Positions 50,866 to 59,866 of a DNA stretch of 64,000 nucleotides are shown here, piece by piece. Position numbers and translations under genes: made by a program. Positions within the stretch are counted from its first letter, which is position 1; the number at the start of each line of letters is the position of its first letter. The notes below the pieces were generated by a model. The model did no database searches, had not been told where the DNA came from, and was given only the letters and a program-made list of their open reading frames with translations. Source of the DNA: Drouetiella sp036703255 (lineage in GTDB: Bacteria > Cyanobacteriota > Cyanobacteriia > Elainellales > Elainellaceae); NCBI GenBank assembly GCA_036703255.1, contig DATNPL010000092.1, forward strand, positions 95,896 to 159,895, written 5' to 3'.

Positions 50866-53328
50866 CTAACTCAGATCCACGCCCAGGAAGCGATCGAGGA
50901 AGCGCGATCGCCAGAGAAATCGCTGAATCAGGCACCACTCCAAAGCCACTAATCCGATAAAGAAATAGTTGACCGTACCCAGAGGATACAGCTCAAAAAA
51001 GCGGCGCAGCGGCGGAATAGAGACAATGAGCAGATAAATGGCCAGCAACGTTAGCGAGACGATCGTGTAGCGCCAGTCGCCACTGAGAGGTTCTCCCCCT
51101 ACCCAGGCTGTGGTGGGCGGCTTCAGGAAAGGAATCAGCAACAGCTCTCCCATTACCAAGATCGTCACCAGGGCGCTGCGGGGGATGGCGTGATCAATTT
51201 GCGCCGGATCGAGTCCAGGCGGCAGCTCTAGCACTGCCACCACCAGGTAAAACAAATAGACCAACAGCGACACAACGGTGAGCGACAGCGTTGAGGGAAT
51301 AATGAAATGCAGCATCGATCGCAGCATGGTGCGGCGTGGCATCACCCCCGGCTTGGCCCAGATGGGGATGCACATGGTGGGAAAACCTACGCCAATCAGC
51401 GCAACGATCGCACTTTGCTTGTTTTGCAGGGGAAAGTTATCTGTGACGATCGCCGTCGCGAAGATCAGCAGCGTCACGCAAATCGTCCGCACGAGAAACA
51501 GCTTCAGCACATCTTGAATGCCGTTGCGAATCCGCTGGCCTTCTAGAAAAGCTCGCGGCAACGCCCCAAAAGAATCCTTGAGCAGCACGATATCCGCAAC
51601 GCCCCGAGTTGCCTTACTGCCGCTTTCCATCGCGATCGCCAGGTTGGCCTGCTTGAGCGACAATACATCGTTTACCCCATCACCAATCATGGCGACATAG
51701 CGCCCCGATTTGCGTAGAACCGAGACGAGATACGCCTTTTGCTCTGGCGTAATTCGCCCAAATACGGTGTTATTCATGGCAGCCTGATTAAACTGAGCTT
51801 CGTCCATTTCTGCCAACTGCATGCCTGAGACGAGGCGCACCTCCGTCAATCCGGCTTGCTTGGCTAGTGCTGCCACCGTCTGCGGATTGTCGCCAGAGAT
51901 AATTTTGACCTCAATTTTGGCTTGGGCAAAGCCTTGCAGCGTTTCATAAGCTTCTGGGCGCAGCTCATCGCTAAAGCGTAAGATGCCCAAAGGTTTTAAC
52001 TCTAGCGGCAAGTAGGGTGCCTCAATCTCTTGAATGGCTGTCGGATCAGGACTATAGGCAAACAGCACGACCCGCAGCCCCTGCTCAGTTCCAGCTCGAA
52101 TATAGTCCTTCAGGACAGTATCCAGCAGGAGGTTGGTGGTCAGCATTTCGGGTGCGCCCAGCACATAGGTTCCACGCCGATCGCCCTGATCAAACGCCAG
52201 AGCACTCCATTTGCGCGCCGAGGAGAAGGGAATTTCTGCCTTGGGAGCCAAGGATTGTCCGGGGCACACTTGGGCGATCGCCTGACTGGTGCGGTTGCCT
52301 GCCGTCGCGTTGGCGGCAAAGTCTCCCAAGAGCGATCGCAGTTCGGCTTCGGTGATGCCAATGGGCAATACTTCATGCAGCAGAATATTGTTGGTGGTCA
52401 GTGTCCCGGTTTTATCGAGGCAGAGGGTATCGACATTGCTAAGGGACTCGACAGCGTTGGCTTGCTGAATCAGTACATCCTGCCCCAGCATCCGCACAGC
52501 GCCTAGTCCGTAGGAGAGCGTGATGGCAATGAGCAACCCTGCGGGTACCAGTCCTGCAATCACGGCTGCCCGCTGAGCAATCTCGTTGGGCGAATAGGAG
52601 CTGCTGAGAAAGCTGATGCCCACCAACGCCCAGAGAAAGCAGGCAATCAGCATGAAGACGCGAATCACCAAGTTGATTTCTACCTGGAGGGGAGTGAGCG
52701 ATCGCCGATAGGCTCTTGCCCCAGACACCAACTTGTAGGCAACAGTCTCGCTGCCTACCTTTTCCGCTTCGTAATAGGCCGTACCGCTGACGCAAAAGCT
52801 GCCCGAAAAAACAGGGGTGCCCACCTGCTTAGGGATATGGTCAGATTCTCCTGTCAGCAGCGATTCATCTACTTCCATTCGCCCAGTGCCCACCACCGAA
52901 CCATCTACCAAAATTTGGTCGCCGGGTTGCGCTACCAAAATATCGCCTCGGACAATTTCGCTGGGGTCGATGTTGCGCTGGGTGCCCTCGCGGATCACGG
53001 TGGCCTTGGGACGGCTGAGCAAAGCAATGCGATCGAGCTGCCGTTTTGCCCAAATCTCCTGATAGATATTGACCAGCACCCCACCAAAAATCACAATGAC
53101 GACGAGAACGGCATCCCCCGCTCGTCCTAGCTTGAACATGACCAGGCTGATGGCGAAGAAAATGCCGTTGATGAAGGTAAATAAATTCTCTTGAAAAATT
53201 TGGCTATAGGAGCGACCCGTTTGCAGAATGGCGTTGTTGCCGTTGCCCGCCGATCGCTGTTGCTCTACCTCACGCTCTGACAGTCCCTGTAGCTCAGGAG
53301 CAAGGTTGATCTCTGCGGAGTGACTCAT
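50866..53328 (-). CDS. P-type cation-transporting ATPase, CtpE-like
   Basis: An 820-residue P-type ATPase. TGES (159-162) is the actuator motif, the transmembrane ligand region is GLVPAGLLIAITLSYGLGAVRM (259-280), phosphorylated Asp305 is in DKTGTLT, and IGDGVNDVLSLKQANLAIAM is the hinge. The VPAGL motif and overall layout resemble CtpE of actinobacteria, linked to calcium uptake; it lacks the N-terminal metal-binding domains of copper or zinc ATPases. The transported ion is inference. It is divergent from pyrR, with two hairpins in between. Confidence 0.88.
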   Translation of the reverse strand: MSHSAEINLAPELQGLSEREVEQQRSAGNGNNAILQTGRSYSQIFQENLFTFINGIFFAISLVMFKLGRAGDAVLVVIVIFGGVLVNIYQEIWAKRQLDRIALLSRPKATVIREGTQRNIDPSEIVRGDILVAQPGDQILVDGSVVGTGRMEVDESLLTGESDHIPKQVGTPVFSGSFCVSGTAYYEAEKVGSETVAYKLVSGARAYRRSLTPLQVEINLVIRVFMLIACFLWALVGISFLSSSYSPNEIAQRAAVIAGLVPAGLLIAITLSYGLGAVRMLGQDVLIQQANAVESLSNVDTLCLDKTGTLTTNNILLHEVLPIGITEAELRSLLGDFAANATAGNRTSQAIAQVCPGQSLAPKAEIPFSSARKWSALAFDQGDRRGTYVLGAPEMLTTNLLLDTVLKDYIRAGTEQGLRVVLFAYSPDPTAIQEIEAPYLPLELKPLGILRFSDELRPEAYETLQGFAQAKIEVKIISGDNPQTVAALAKQAGLTEVRLVSGMQLAEMDEAQFNQAAMNNTVFGRITPEQKAYLVSVLRKSGRYVAMIGDGVNDVLSLKQANLAIAMESGSKATRGVADIVLLKDSFGALPRAFLEGQRIRNGIQDVLKLFLVRTICVTLLIFATAIVTDNFPLQNKQSAIVALIGVGFPTMCIPIWAKPGVMPRRTMLRSMLHFIIPSTLSLTVVSLLVYLFYLVVAVLELPPGLDPAQIDHAIPRSALVTILVMGELLLIPFLKPPTTAWVGGEPLSGDWRYTIVSLTLLAIYLLIVSIPPLRRFFELYPLGTVNYFFIGLVALEWCLIQRFLWRSRFLDRFLGVDLS

Positions 53329-53525
53329 GTTCGATGCAATTGCAAATGTGACGAGGGGTTAATCTGAACGAGGTTGAGGTCGCTGCTCTCCAGCATAGCG
53401 TCTCCTTCCTCAGCCTCAAGCGAGTGTCTCAGCAGATGGGCGATCGCTTTCAATAGATTCACTAGATTCACGCTAGATTCACAATTCCCACAAACAGGAG
53501 CGGTATTGCAGCAATTCTCATTTTG

Positions 53526-53560
53526 TAAACAAAGCCGCCTGCGGCAGGCGGCTTTGTTTA
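53526..53560. repeat. Perfect hairpin 1 in the ATPase-pyrR spacer
   Basis: Arms TAAACAAAGCCGCCTG and CAGGCGGCTTTGTTTA enclose CGG. Followed directly by hairpin 2. Neither is followed by a T run in the plus direction, so a simple terminator is unlikely for pyrR. Confidence 0.85.
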
Positions 53561-53591
53561 GGGATTTCTTGCCCTGCGGGCAAGAAATCCC
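53561..53591. repeat. Perfect hairpin 2 in the ATPase-pyrR spacer
   Basis: Arms GGGATTTCTTGCCC and GGGCAAGAAATCCC enclose TGC. It starts on the base after hairpin 1 and ends ~83 bases before the pyrR start, so it could affect the pyrR leader. Confidence 0.85.
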
Positions 53592-53674
53592 CGATATGAA
53601 ATCCATAGCCATGAATTTTTTGGAACAATCCTTACCCTCCAGAACCTGCCCAACAAGCTAGGAGATAATGAAGG

Positions 53675-54256
53675 ATGACGCGCACCCTAGCCCTAGCCAG
53701 ACCTATGCCATCCAAACTGGTCGAAATTCTCTCTGCTGACGAGATCCGTCGTACCCTCAACCGCCTTGCGTCCCAAATCGTCGAGCGATCGGGCGATCTC
53801 TCAGAGCTAGTACTGGTAGGCATTTACACCCGAGGGGTTCCCTTAGCGGCAATGCTGGCGAAGCAGATTGAGATTTTGGAGCAAAAAAAGGTGGCGGTGG
53901 GGTGCCTAGACATTACGTTCTACCGTGATGATCTGGATCAAATTAATCTACGAACGCCCGAAAAAACGGACATGCCTTTTGATCTATCCGGCAAAACCGT
54001 GATTCTGGTGGATGATGTGATTTTTAAGGGGCGAACCATCCGAGCAGCCCTCAATGCCGTCAACGAGTACGGCAGGCCAGAAGTGATTCGGTTAGCGGTC
54101 TTAGTCGATCGCGGTCATCGAGAGGTGCCCATTCACCCAGATTTCACGGGCAAAAAGCTACCCACCTCTAAAGACGAAACGGTAAAAGTCTATCTGCAAG
54201 ACTTAGATGGGCGAGATGCCGTGGAATTGATTCGCGCTAGTGTAGCCGAAGCCTGA
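53675..54256 (+). CDS. pyrR: Bifunctional pyr operon regulator/uracil phosphoribosyltransferase PyrR
   Basis: A 193-residue phosphoribosyltransferase. The PRPP loop is VILVDDVIFKGRTIRAAL and the core contains ELVLVGIYTRGVPLAAML, FYRDDLDQINLRTPEKTDMPFDLSGK and DRGHREVPI. PyrR makes UMP from uracil and PRPP and, in many Gram-positive bacteria, binds pyr mRNA; in cyanobacteria the second role is not certain. GGAG ten bases before the ATG at 53675 supports this start, although an ATG ten codons in would give the usual family length. Confidence 0.92.
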   Translation: MTRTLALARPMPSKLVEILSADEIRRTLNRLASQIVERSGDLSELVLVGIYTRGVPLAAMLAKQIEILEQKKVAVGCLDITFYRDDLDQINLRTPEKTDMPFDLSGKTVILVDDVIFKGRTIRAALNAVNEYGRPEVIRLAVLVDRGHREVPIHPDFTGKKLPTSKDETVKVYLQDLDGRDAVELIRASVAEA

Positions 54257-54265
54257 CCCAAAGCC

Positions 54266-54904
54266 TTACCTTCTGCGCTCTTGCAGCTTGCGGTACACGT
54301 CACGAATATCGACCTTGTGATGCGCCATCGCCACTAGCGTGTGGTAGAGCAAATCGGCTACCTCTCCAGCGATCGCCTCGCCATCGTCATCCTTACAGGC
54401 CATGACCACCTCAGCCGATTCCTCGCCAATTTTCTTGAGAATTTTATTGTCGCCCCCTGCAAAAAGCGTGCAGGTATAAGAATCGGGATTGGGATGGTCG
54501 CGGCGATCGCAAATCACCTCAAATACCTGGGATAGGGTATCAGAGGGGGGAGCTTGAATAGAACCTTCTACCTGATGAAAGCAGCTTCGCTCTCCGGTGT
54601 GGCAGGCAATGTCGCCCTGCTGCTCAACAGAGATCAGCAGCGCATCGCTATCACAGTCGTAGCGCAAAGATTTGACATATTGCAAATGCCCAGAGGTTGC
54701 GCCTTTGTGCCAAAGGGTCGATCGCGATCGACTCCAAAACCACGTTTGCCCAGTTTCCATTGTCTTTTGCAGCGACTCACGGTTCATCCACGCCATCATC
54801 AAGACCGTACCGTCTAGATAGTCTTGGACGATCGCTGGGACAAGCCCCTGCTCGTTGTAGGCAATTTGATCCACCGGAATAGCGGCATGAGAAACAGCAG
54901 ACAT
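54266..54904 (-). CDS. hisIE: Bifunctional phosphoribosyl-AMP cyclohydrolase/phosphoribosyl-ATP pyrophosphatase
   Basis: A 212-residue histidine-biosynthesis enzyme. The HisI domain has the metal-binding TLWHKGATSGHLQYVKSLRYDCDSDALLISVEQQG and CHTGERSCF. The HisE helical domain holds KKIGEESAEVVMACKDDDGEAIAGEVADLLYHTLVAM. It opens phosphoribosyl-AMP to ProFAR. It converges on pyrR with only nine bases between the stops. Confidence 0.95.
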   Translation of the reverse strand: MSAVSHAAIPVDQIAYNEQGLVPAIVQDYLDGTVLMMAWMNRESLQKTMETGQTWFWSRSRSTLWHKGATSGHLQYVKSLRYDCDSDALLISVEQQGDIACHTGERSCFHQVEGSIQAPPSDTLSQVFEVICDRRDHPNPDSYTCTLFAGGDNKILKKIGEESAEVVMACKDDDGEAIAGEVADLLYHTLVAMAHHKVDIRDVYRKLQERRR

Positions 54905-54941
54905 GGAAAAACCCGTGATGAGAGTGATCCCATTTTAGGTT

Positions 54942-56021
54942 TTAGATTGGCGATTTTGGTTTTAATTTGGCCGATCGATAATGCCGAGGAGTTTGTCCTG
55001 TCCAGCGCTTGAAGGCACGATAAAAAGCGCTAGGTTCAGAAAACCCCAGCAGAAATGCCACATCGTGAATAGAAGTGTCTTGATTTTGTAGATGCCGCAA
55101 GGCCAGATCGTGCCGAGTTTCATCTAGAAGCTGCTGATAGGATGTGTTTTCAGCCTGCAATTCCCGCTGAAGCTGTCTCATACTCAGGGTTAGAGTGCGG
55201 GCGATCGCCTCAAGCGTGGGCACTTCTCCCTGGATTTGCTGGGTGATGGCAGACACAACTTTCTGAAGATAGGGAGTTTGGCTCTGGGTATTAGGCGTCT
55301 GGATATTCAGCGACTGAGAATTAAGCCCCTGAGCATTGAGCATCTGAGTGGCATGCTGCTCAAACACAGATAGCAGATTAGCATTTGCCGATCGCACAGC
55401 CCAATCGAGGCAGTCGGCGTTGAAAATAATCCGGTTAGTGGGCTGGGAAAACTGCGCTTGCGTTTGAAAAATTCGCTGATGCTCGGTCGTAGCTCCAGGG
55501 CAGAGATGCTGAAACCAAACTGCTTCAGCCCGTAGAGGGTTACCCGTGAGCTGCTGCGTGGCGGCCATCAGAGCAGCAAAGGTGCTTTCGATCGGGTGTC
55601 GCGGCTCATCGATGAGATAGTTTTTTAAGCCTGCCACGATCTCACAATCGCACTGCACCCATCCCTCAGAAACAGTATGGTGAATGGCTACACCCTGACT
55701 AAACAGCCGAGTGTATTGAGAAAGCTTTTCTAGAACCTGCCTGTAGGTCTTGCAGTTGAGCAAGACATAACCCACGATGCCGATAGCAGAAAGGTCAAAG
55801 GCTTCGCCAATGTGTAAGCCCAAATCGCGATCGCCCGTTAGCAGCACGGCTTCTCGCCACAGAGACTTTAGCACCTCTCCCGACACCTGCTGATCAGGGT
55901 TGTCTAGACAGGCCGGATCGATGTGAGCAGATCTATAAAGGCGATCGACCTCGCCGCCCTGCATCGCCACATACTGCACGATATCTCGCACGATCGCAAT
56001 GGAGAACGTTGCATCTTGCAT
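54942..56021 (-). CDS. AraC-family regulator with N-terminal ligand-sensing (Arabinose_bd-like) domain
   Basis: A 359-residue protein from the ATG at 56021 (the frame opens at a GTG at 56084). The N-terminal ~190 residues (LYRSAHIDPACLDNPDQQVS, then LGLHIGEAFDLSAIGIVGYVLLNC) resemble the ligand-binding domain of OruR/ArgR-type AraC regulators. A low-complexity LNSQSLNIQTPNTQSQ linker follows. The C-terminal HTH pair is MRQLQRELQAENTSYQQLLDETR and DVAFLLGFSEPSAFYRAFKRWTGQTPRHYR. It is divergent from the cupin gene and may regulate it. Confidence 0.87.
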   Translation of the reverse strand: MQDATFSIAIVRDIVQYVAMQGGEVDRLYRSAHIDPACLDNPDQQVSGEVLKSLWREAVLLTGDRDLGLHIGEAFDLSAIGIVGYVLLNCKTYRQVLEKLSQYTRLFSQGVAIHHTVSEGWVQCDCEIVAGLKNYLIDEPRHPIESTFAALMAATQQLTGNPLRAEAVWFQHLCPGATTEHQRIFQTQAQFSQPTNRIIFNADCLDWAVRSANANLLSVFEQHATQMLNAQGLNSQSLNIQTPNTQSQTPYLQKVVSAITQQIQGEVPTLEAIARTLTLSMRQLQRELQAENTSYQQLLDETRHDLALRHLQNQDTSIHDVAFLLGFSEPSAFYRAFKRWTGQTPRHYRSAKLKPKSPI

Positions 56022-56159
56022 AAGCCTCTCAGCCTGCCTTTTGAGATTGGCGCTCCCGGTCAATTTTCTGGCGGGGCAAGTCACTGTTTACCTTAGCAGA
56101 AAGCCTTACTTTTGGACTGTTAGCGCATGAATCAAACCGCACCACAGGAGGCTTTAACG

Positions 56160-56783
56160 ATGACTGGCACCGACTCTTCCAACTCCGAAAATCTATTTTC
56201 CTCCAGTTCAAAATCTCCGCTGCTAGAACCTAAAACGATCGTTAATCCAGCCACAGGCGATCGCATGACGGTTCTTCACGCTTCCCATCAAAGTCAGGGG
56301 ACTTATGCCAAGTTCCGCTTTGACCTGCCTCCCGGAGCCAAAGGCAGTCCGCTGCACTACCACACCCAAATGGATGAAACCTTCACAGTATTAAAAGGCT
56401 GCCTAGAAATGGAAGTGGGACAGAAAAACAATCGGCGCTGGCTTAAGCCCGGAGAGAGTGTGCGGGTAATGGCCGGAACGCACCATAGCTTCCGCAACAG
56501 CTCAGAGGATTGGGTCACATTCATATCCGAAAACCGACCTTCAGCTGGGTTTGAGCGCTTCATTCGCGGGCTGTATGGCTTGGCGATCGACGGCAAGGTC
56601 AACCCGGAGGGCATGCCAACCAACCTCTTGCAGCTAGCGATTCTCCTCAAGCAAGCAGATACCCTGCCTGTCGGCATCCCGCCGCTTCTGTTTAACGGAC
56701 TGATCAACCTCTTGCTTGGGGTTGCTCAGGTGTTTCGCACAGAGCGATCGCTGTTGAAGTACTGGCAGGAGAGCGCTGAATGA
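56160..56783 (+). CDS. Cupin domain protein
   Basis: A 207-residue protein from the ATG at 56160, chosen because AGGAGG lies eight bases upstream; the frame also opens 11 codons earlier. The cupin barrel has motif 1 GSPLHYHTQMDETFTVLKG and motif 2 MAGTHHSFRNSSED. A helical C-terminal ~80 residues (LLQLAILLKQADTLPVG) is unusual for small cupins. It faces the AraC gene and precedes a DUF4386 membrane protein with a 93-base gap. Confidence 0.82.
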   Translation: MTGTDSSNSENLFSSSSKSPLLEPKTIVNPATGDRMTVLHASHQSQGTYAKFRFDLPPGAKGSPLHYHTQMDETFTVLKGCLEMEVGQKNNRRWLKPGESVRVMAGTHHSFRNSSEDWVTFISENRPSAGFERFIRGLYGLAIDGKVNPEGMPTNLLQLAILLKQADTLPVGIPPLLFNGLINLLLGVAQVFRTERSLLKYWQESAE

Positions 56784-56876
56784 CAGGACTTGACCGAATT
56801 TACCGAGCGATCGACGCCGGACTTTTACTCGCAGCACTCACCCTTTACAGCACGATACCCTCTGGAGAGATTTTTG

Positions 56877-57578
56877 ATGAACCGCTTACAACTCGTCCGC
56901 CTGACTGGGCTGCTCTTAATTTCACTCGTCTTGTTGCTGAATATTCCCTATACGCTATTGATCCAGACTTTTGAATATGACGACATTCTGCGTGAATCGG
57001 TCGATCATGTCCTGACAAAATTTCACGCAGGGGGGACGCCGCTGATTCTCACCTGGTTTGCCTTTGGGCTAGCGGCGCTCCTGTTTATTCCGGCCAGCCA
57101 GCTGCTGCACCAGATTCTCGATCGCCCAGATACGCCCTATTTGGCCATCGCAACCTTTATGGGTGGGCTTTCAGGCATCCTTCAGGCGATCGGACTCCTG
57201 CGCTGGGTGTTTGTGGTGCCGCTGCTGGCCAATCTCTATACTGATACGGCTTCTAGCCCTGGCACCCGTGAGGCGGTGAGTGTCGTCTTCCAAGCAGTGC
57301 ATCAATACGGGGGAGTGATTATGGGCGAGCATTTGGGGCAGACGTTGCTGGTGGGCTGGACGATCGGGGTTTGTCTAGCGATGCGATCGTCGTCTTGGTT
57401 TAAGCCTTGGGTCGTCGGGCTGGGGTGGTTGACGACACCTCTGCTGCTGCTGGGGCAGAGTGAGCTACTGGCAACGGTCATTCCCGCTATGCCTGTGATT
57501 GAAACCACGTCGATCGGCTTTATCCTATGGGAAATCTGGCTGCTGCTCCTGGGCATGGGGCTACTGCGACTACCCTAG
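56877..57578 (+). CDS. DUF4386 family membrane protein
   Basis: A 233-residue polytopic protein from the ATG at 56877, preferred because GGAGA lies eight bases upstream; the open frame starts earlier at 56790. About six hydrophobic segments are seen (e.g. LTGLLLISLVLLLNIPY, PLILTWFAFGLAALLFI, GLLRWVFVVPLLA, ILWEIWLLLLGMGL), the layout of DUF4386 proteins, of unknown function. Likely in one transcript with the cupin gene, and controlled by the AraC regulator if the promoter is shared. Confidence 0.8.
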   Translation: MNRLQLVRLTGLLLISLVLLLNIPYTLLIQTFEYDDILRESVDHVLTKFHAGGTPLILTWFAFGLAALLFIPASQLLHQILDRPDTPYLAIATFMGGLSGILQAIGLLRWVFVVPLLANLYTDTASSPGTREAVSVVFQAVHQYGGVIMGEHLGQTLLVGWTIGVCLAMRSSSWFKPWVVGLGWLTTPLLLLGQSELLATVIPAMPVIETTSIGFILWEIWLLLLGMGLLRLP

Positions 57579-57927
57579 AAACGGCTGACAATCTTGCCCC
57601 CAACGCCAGCGCGAGGCTTGCACGATTAATTGGCTACTGACTTGAAGAGGGTTTTGAGATCTTTTGAGGTGGGCAAAGGTCATGCACCCAGATTACCCTG
57701 ATGGGGGAAGGGCGATCGCTTTTCCCCCGACTATTCTAAAAGTACGGTAAGACTCACAGACAGAATAACCCGCAGCCAGAACCTCATGGAAACTCAGACT
57801 CTGACACAAACGGAGTCATACCCTCGTCTATTTGTTCAGTATTTACTGAACATTCAGAATATGATAGATTTGGGTTACAAAAGGTTACACATTCACCTGT
57901 CGTTGTCTTCCGGGAAGGGGTCTGAAA
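57579..57927. other. Regulatory region upstream of the GbsR/MarR gene
   Basis: A 349-base spacer. It contains the palindrome at 57834-57851. A 49-codon frame (57786-57935, METQTLTQTESYPRLFVQYL...) overlaps the TTG start of the regulator by eight bases; it could be a translated leader peptide but has no other support. Confidence 0.5.
57834..57851. promoter_or_regulatory. Palindromic candidate operator for the GbsR/MarR regulator
   Basis: GTTCAGTA-TT-TACTGAAC, a dyad with perfect 8-bp half-sites, lies 76 bases upstream of the regulator's start codon. A further TTCAG follows directly at 57853. The size and spacing suit a MarR/GbsR dimer site, suggesting autoregulation and control of the efflux genes. 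This is inference from sequence. Confidence 0.55.
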
Positions 57928-58416
57928 TTGAATAACGATCAACCCTTTGAGCAAATGCACTTTGTTGAGGAAGTGGGTTTAATGTTTGAGCTAGTGGGGA
58001 TGCCGCGCATGTCGGGGCGGATCTTTGGTTGGCTGCTGATCTCTGAACCGCCACAGCAGTCTAACAATGCTCTGGCAGAGGTTCTGCAAGCCAGCAAAGG
58101 ATCGATCAGCACCATGACTCGGTTCCTCATCCAGCTAGGGTTGATTGAGCGTGTCAGCATTCCGGGCGATCGGCGTGACTATTTTCAAATTAAAGATCAT
58201 GCCTGGTCGCAGTTGACCAAACAGCGGCTGGTGCAAATTGGGGCATTTCGCAAATTGGCGGAGCGGGGGCTAGATCTGATGTCCGCTTTTCCACCCCAGC
58301 ACAAGCGCCGCTTGCAGGAAATGCATGACATTCACTCTTTCTGGGAGCGAGAGCTGCCTCTGTTAGATGAGCGCTGGGAGCAAGAGCAGAGCAAACGACG
58401 TCTAGAGGGGATTTAG
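57928..58416 (+). CDS. GbsR/MarR-family transcriptional regulator
   Basis: A 162-residue winged-helix protein with a TTG start; GGAAGGGG lies seven bases upstream, which decides this start. It has FVEEVGLMFELVGMPRMSGRIFGWLLI (family opening), NALAEVLQASKGSISTMTRFLIQLGLIERV (HTH) and PGDRRDYFQI (wing). GbsR-type proteins often regulate transport or osmolyte genes. It precedes the MacAB-like efflux operon by 113 bases and likely controls it through the palindrome upstream. Confidence 0.88.
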   Translation: MNNDQPFEQMHFVEEVGLMFELVGMPRMSGRIFGWLLISEPPQQSNNALAEVLQASKGSISTMTRFLIQLGLIERVSIPGDRRDYFQIKDHAWSQLTKQRLVQIGAFRKLAERGLDLMSAFPPQHKRRLQEMHDIHSFWERELPLLDERWEQEQSKRRLEGI

Positions 58417-58529
58417 CTGATAAACCCGCATAGGTATCTACTGGTATCCGAAATTTGGGAACTCTTGAGTTCAGCGATCGTTATTCCAGTCCCATCTCCA
58501 TCTTTGTTACTTAATGTGCACCTGGGCTT

Positions 58530-59864
58530 ATGACAATGCAACTTCCTTTGATTGGCAAACTTCGACAGCCGAATCCCTGGATCGTCGGGCTGATTTTGGC
58601 AGGGGTTCTGGGCGCAGGAGGCATCTCCTATACGCTAGTTCAGCAAAAAGCAGCAGCTCCCGACATTGCAACCCTAACGGTGCCTGTCAAGTCTGAGCCT
58701 TTGCAGGTTCAGATTGGTGCTAGCGGAACGGTGCAGCCCATTCAGACGGTTAACCTTAGCCCTAAAAATGCAGGCATTGTGGCTGAGCTATTTGTTGAGC
58801 AAGGCGATCGCGTCAGCCAGGGTCAGATCATAGCCCGGATGAAAAATGACGATATCGATGCCCAGTTGATGCAGTCTAGAGCCAGGATCGCGCAAGCCGA
58901 AGCCCGTCTCGCCCAGCTGAAAGCAGGCAACCGCCCTGAGGAAATTTCACAAGCCGAAGCCAGAGTCTCTCAGGCTCAAGCCCAAGTGACTGAAGCCCAA
59001 GCCCGCCTGACCTTGGCGCAAGACAAACAGCGTCGTAACCAAGTGCTGGCCGATGAGGGAGCCATTTCAAGCGATCGCTTTAACGAGTTCTCTAACGAAG
59101 TCGCCACTGCCAGAGCTAGCGTGCAGCAATCTCAAGCCAACCTTGCTGAGGTGCAGCGCAGTCTAGATTTGTCTAGAAACGGTAGCCGCATAGAAGAAAT
59201 TGATCTCGCCCAAGCCCAGCTAGATGAGGCGATCGGCAATCTGCAATCGGTGCAGGTCACTCAAGAAGATACGCTGGTGCGTGCCCCCTTTAGCGGCACC
59301 ATTACCCAGAAGTTTGCCAATGAGGGGGCGTTTGTGACCCCCACGACTTCCGCTTCTGAGGCGACTTCGGCCACTTCTACGGCAATCGTCGCGTTAGCAG
59401 AAGGGCTAGAGGTTTTGGCAGAGGTACCAGAGGTAGATATTCAGCAGCTTCAGATGGGTCAGAGCGTTGAAATTAAAGCCGATGCTTACCCCGATCAAAA
59501 ATTTCAGGGGCGGGTACAGCGAATTGCGCCAGAAGCAGTCGTCAAGCAAAACGTTACCTCTTTCCAGGTGCGGGTGTCGCTAGTGACCGGGCAAGAAAAG
59601 CTGCTGTCAGGCATGAACGTTGATGTCACTTTCCTGGGTAAGCAACTTGACAATGCCTTGGTGATTCCGACGGTGGCGATCGTTACCCAAGAAGGACAAA
59701 CGGGCGTTCTTGTACCCAACTCGTCCAATCAGCCTGAGTTTCGCCCCGTGACGCTGGGTGCTGCGGTAGGCAACCAGACTCAAGTGCTCGAAGGGGTAAA
59801 GCCCGGAGACAAAGTATTTACAGATATTCCGCCCAACAGCGACTGGGGCAAGAGCAAGGAGTAG
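58530..59864 (+). CDS. Periplasmic adaptor subunit of an ABC efflux pump (HlyD/MacA-like)
   Basis: A 444-residue membrane fusion protein. A single N-terminal helix (WIVGLILAGVLGAGGISYTLV) anchors it. The lipoyl halves bracket a long hairpin (~100-235) of the type AEARLAQL and SQAEARVSQAQAQVTEAQARL. TLVRAPFSGTITQKFANEGAFV opens the second lipoyl half, and the beta-barrel and membrane-proximal domains follow. It would link an inner-membrane MacB-type transporter to an outer-membrane channel. The next gene starts two bases after its stop. Confidence 0.9.
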   Translation: MTMQLPLIGKLRQPNPWIVGLILAGVLGAGGISYTLVQQKAAAPDIATLTVPVKSEPLQVQIGASGTVQPIQTVNLSPKNAGIVAELFVEQGDRVSQGQIIARMKNDDIDAQLMQSRARIAQAEARLAQLKAGNRPEEISQAEARVSQAQAQVTEAQARLTLAQDKQRRNQVLADEGAISSDRFNEFSNEVATARASVQQSQANLAEVQRSLDLSRNGSRIEEIDLAQAQLDEAIGNLQSVQVTQEDTLVRAPFSGTITQKFANEGAFVTPTTSASEATSATSTAIVALAEGLEVLAEVPEVDIQQLQMGQSVEIKADAYPDQKFQGRVQRIAPEAVVKQNVTSFQVRVSLVTGQEKLLSGMNVDVTFLGKQLDNALVIPTVAIVTQEGQTGVLVPNSSNQPEFRPVTLGAAVGNQTQVLEGVKPGDKVFTDIPPNSDWGKSKE

Positions 59865-59866
59865 GC

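Noticed and set aside
53325..53612. 95-codon minus-strand frame upstream of the P-type ATPase
   Set aside because: It runs through both perfect hairpins and its sequence is Cys/Asn-rich with no family features.
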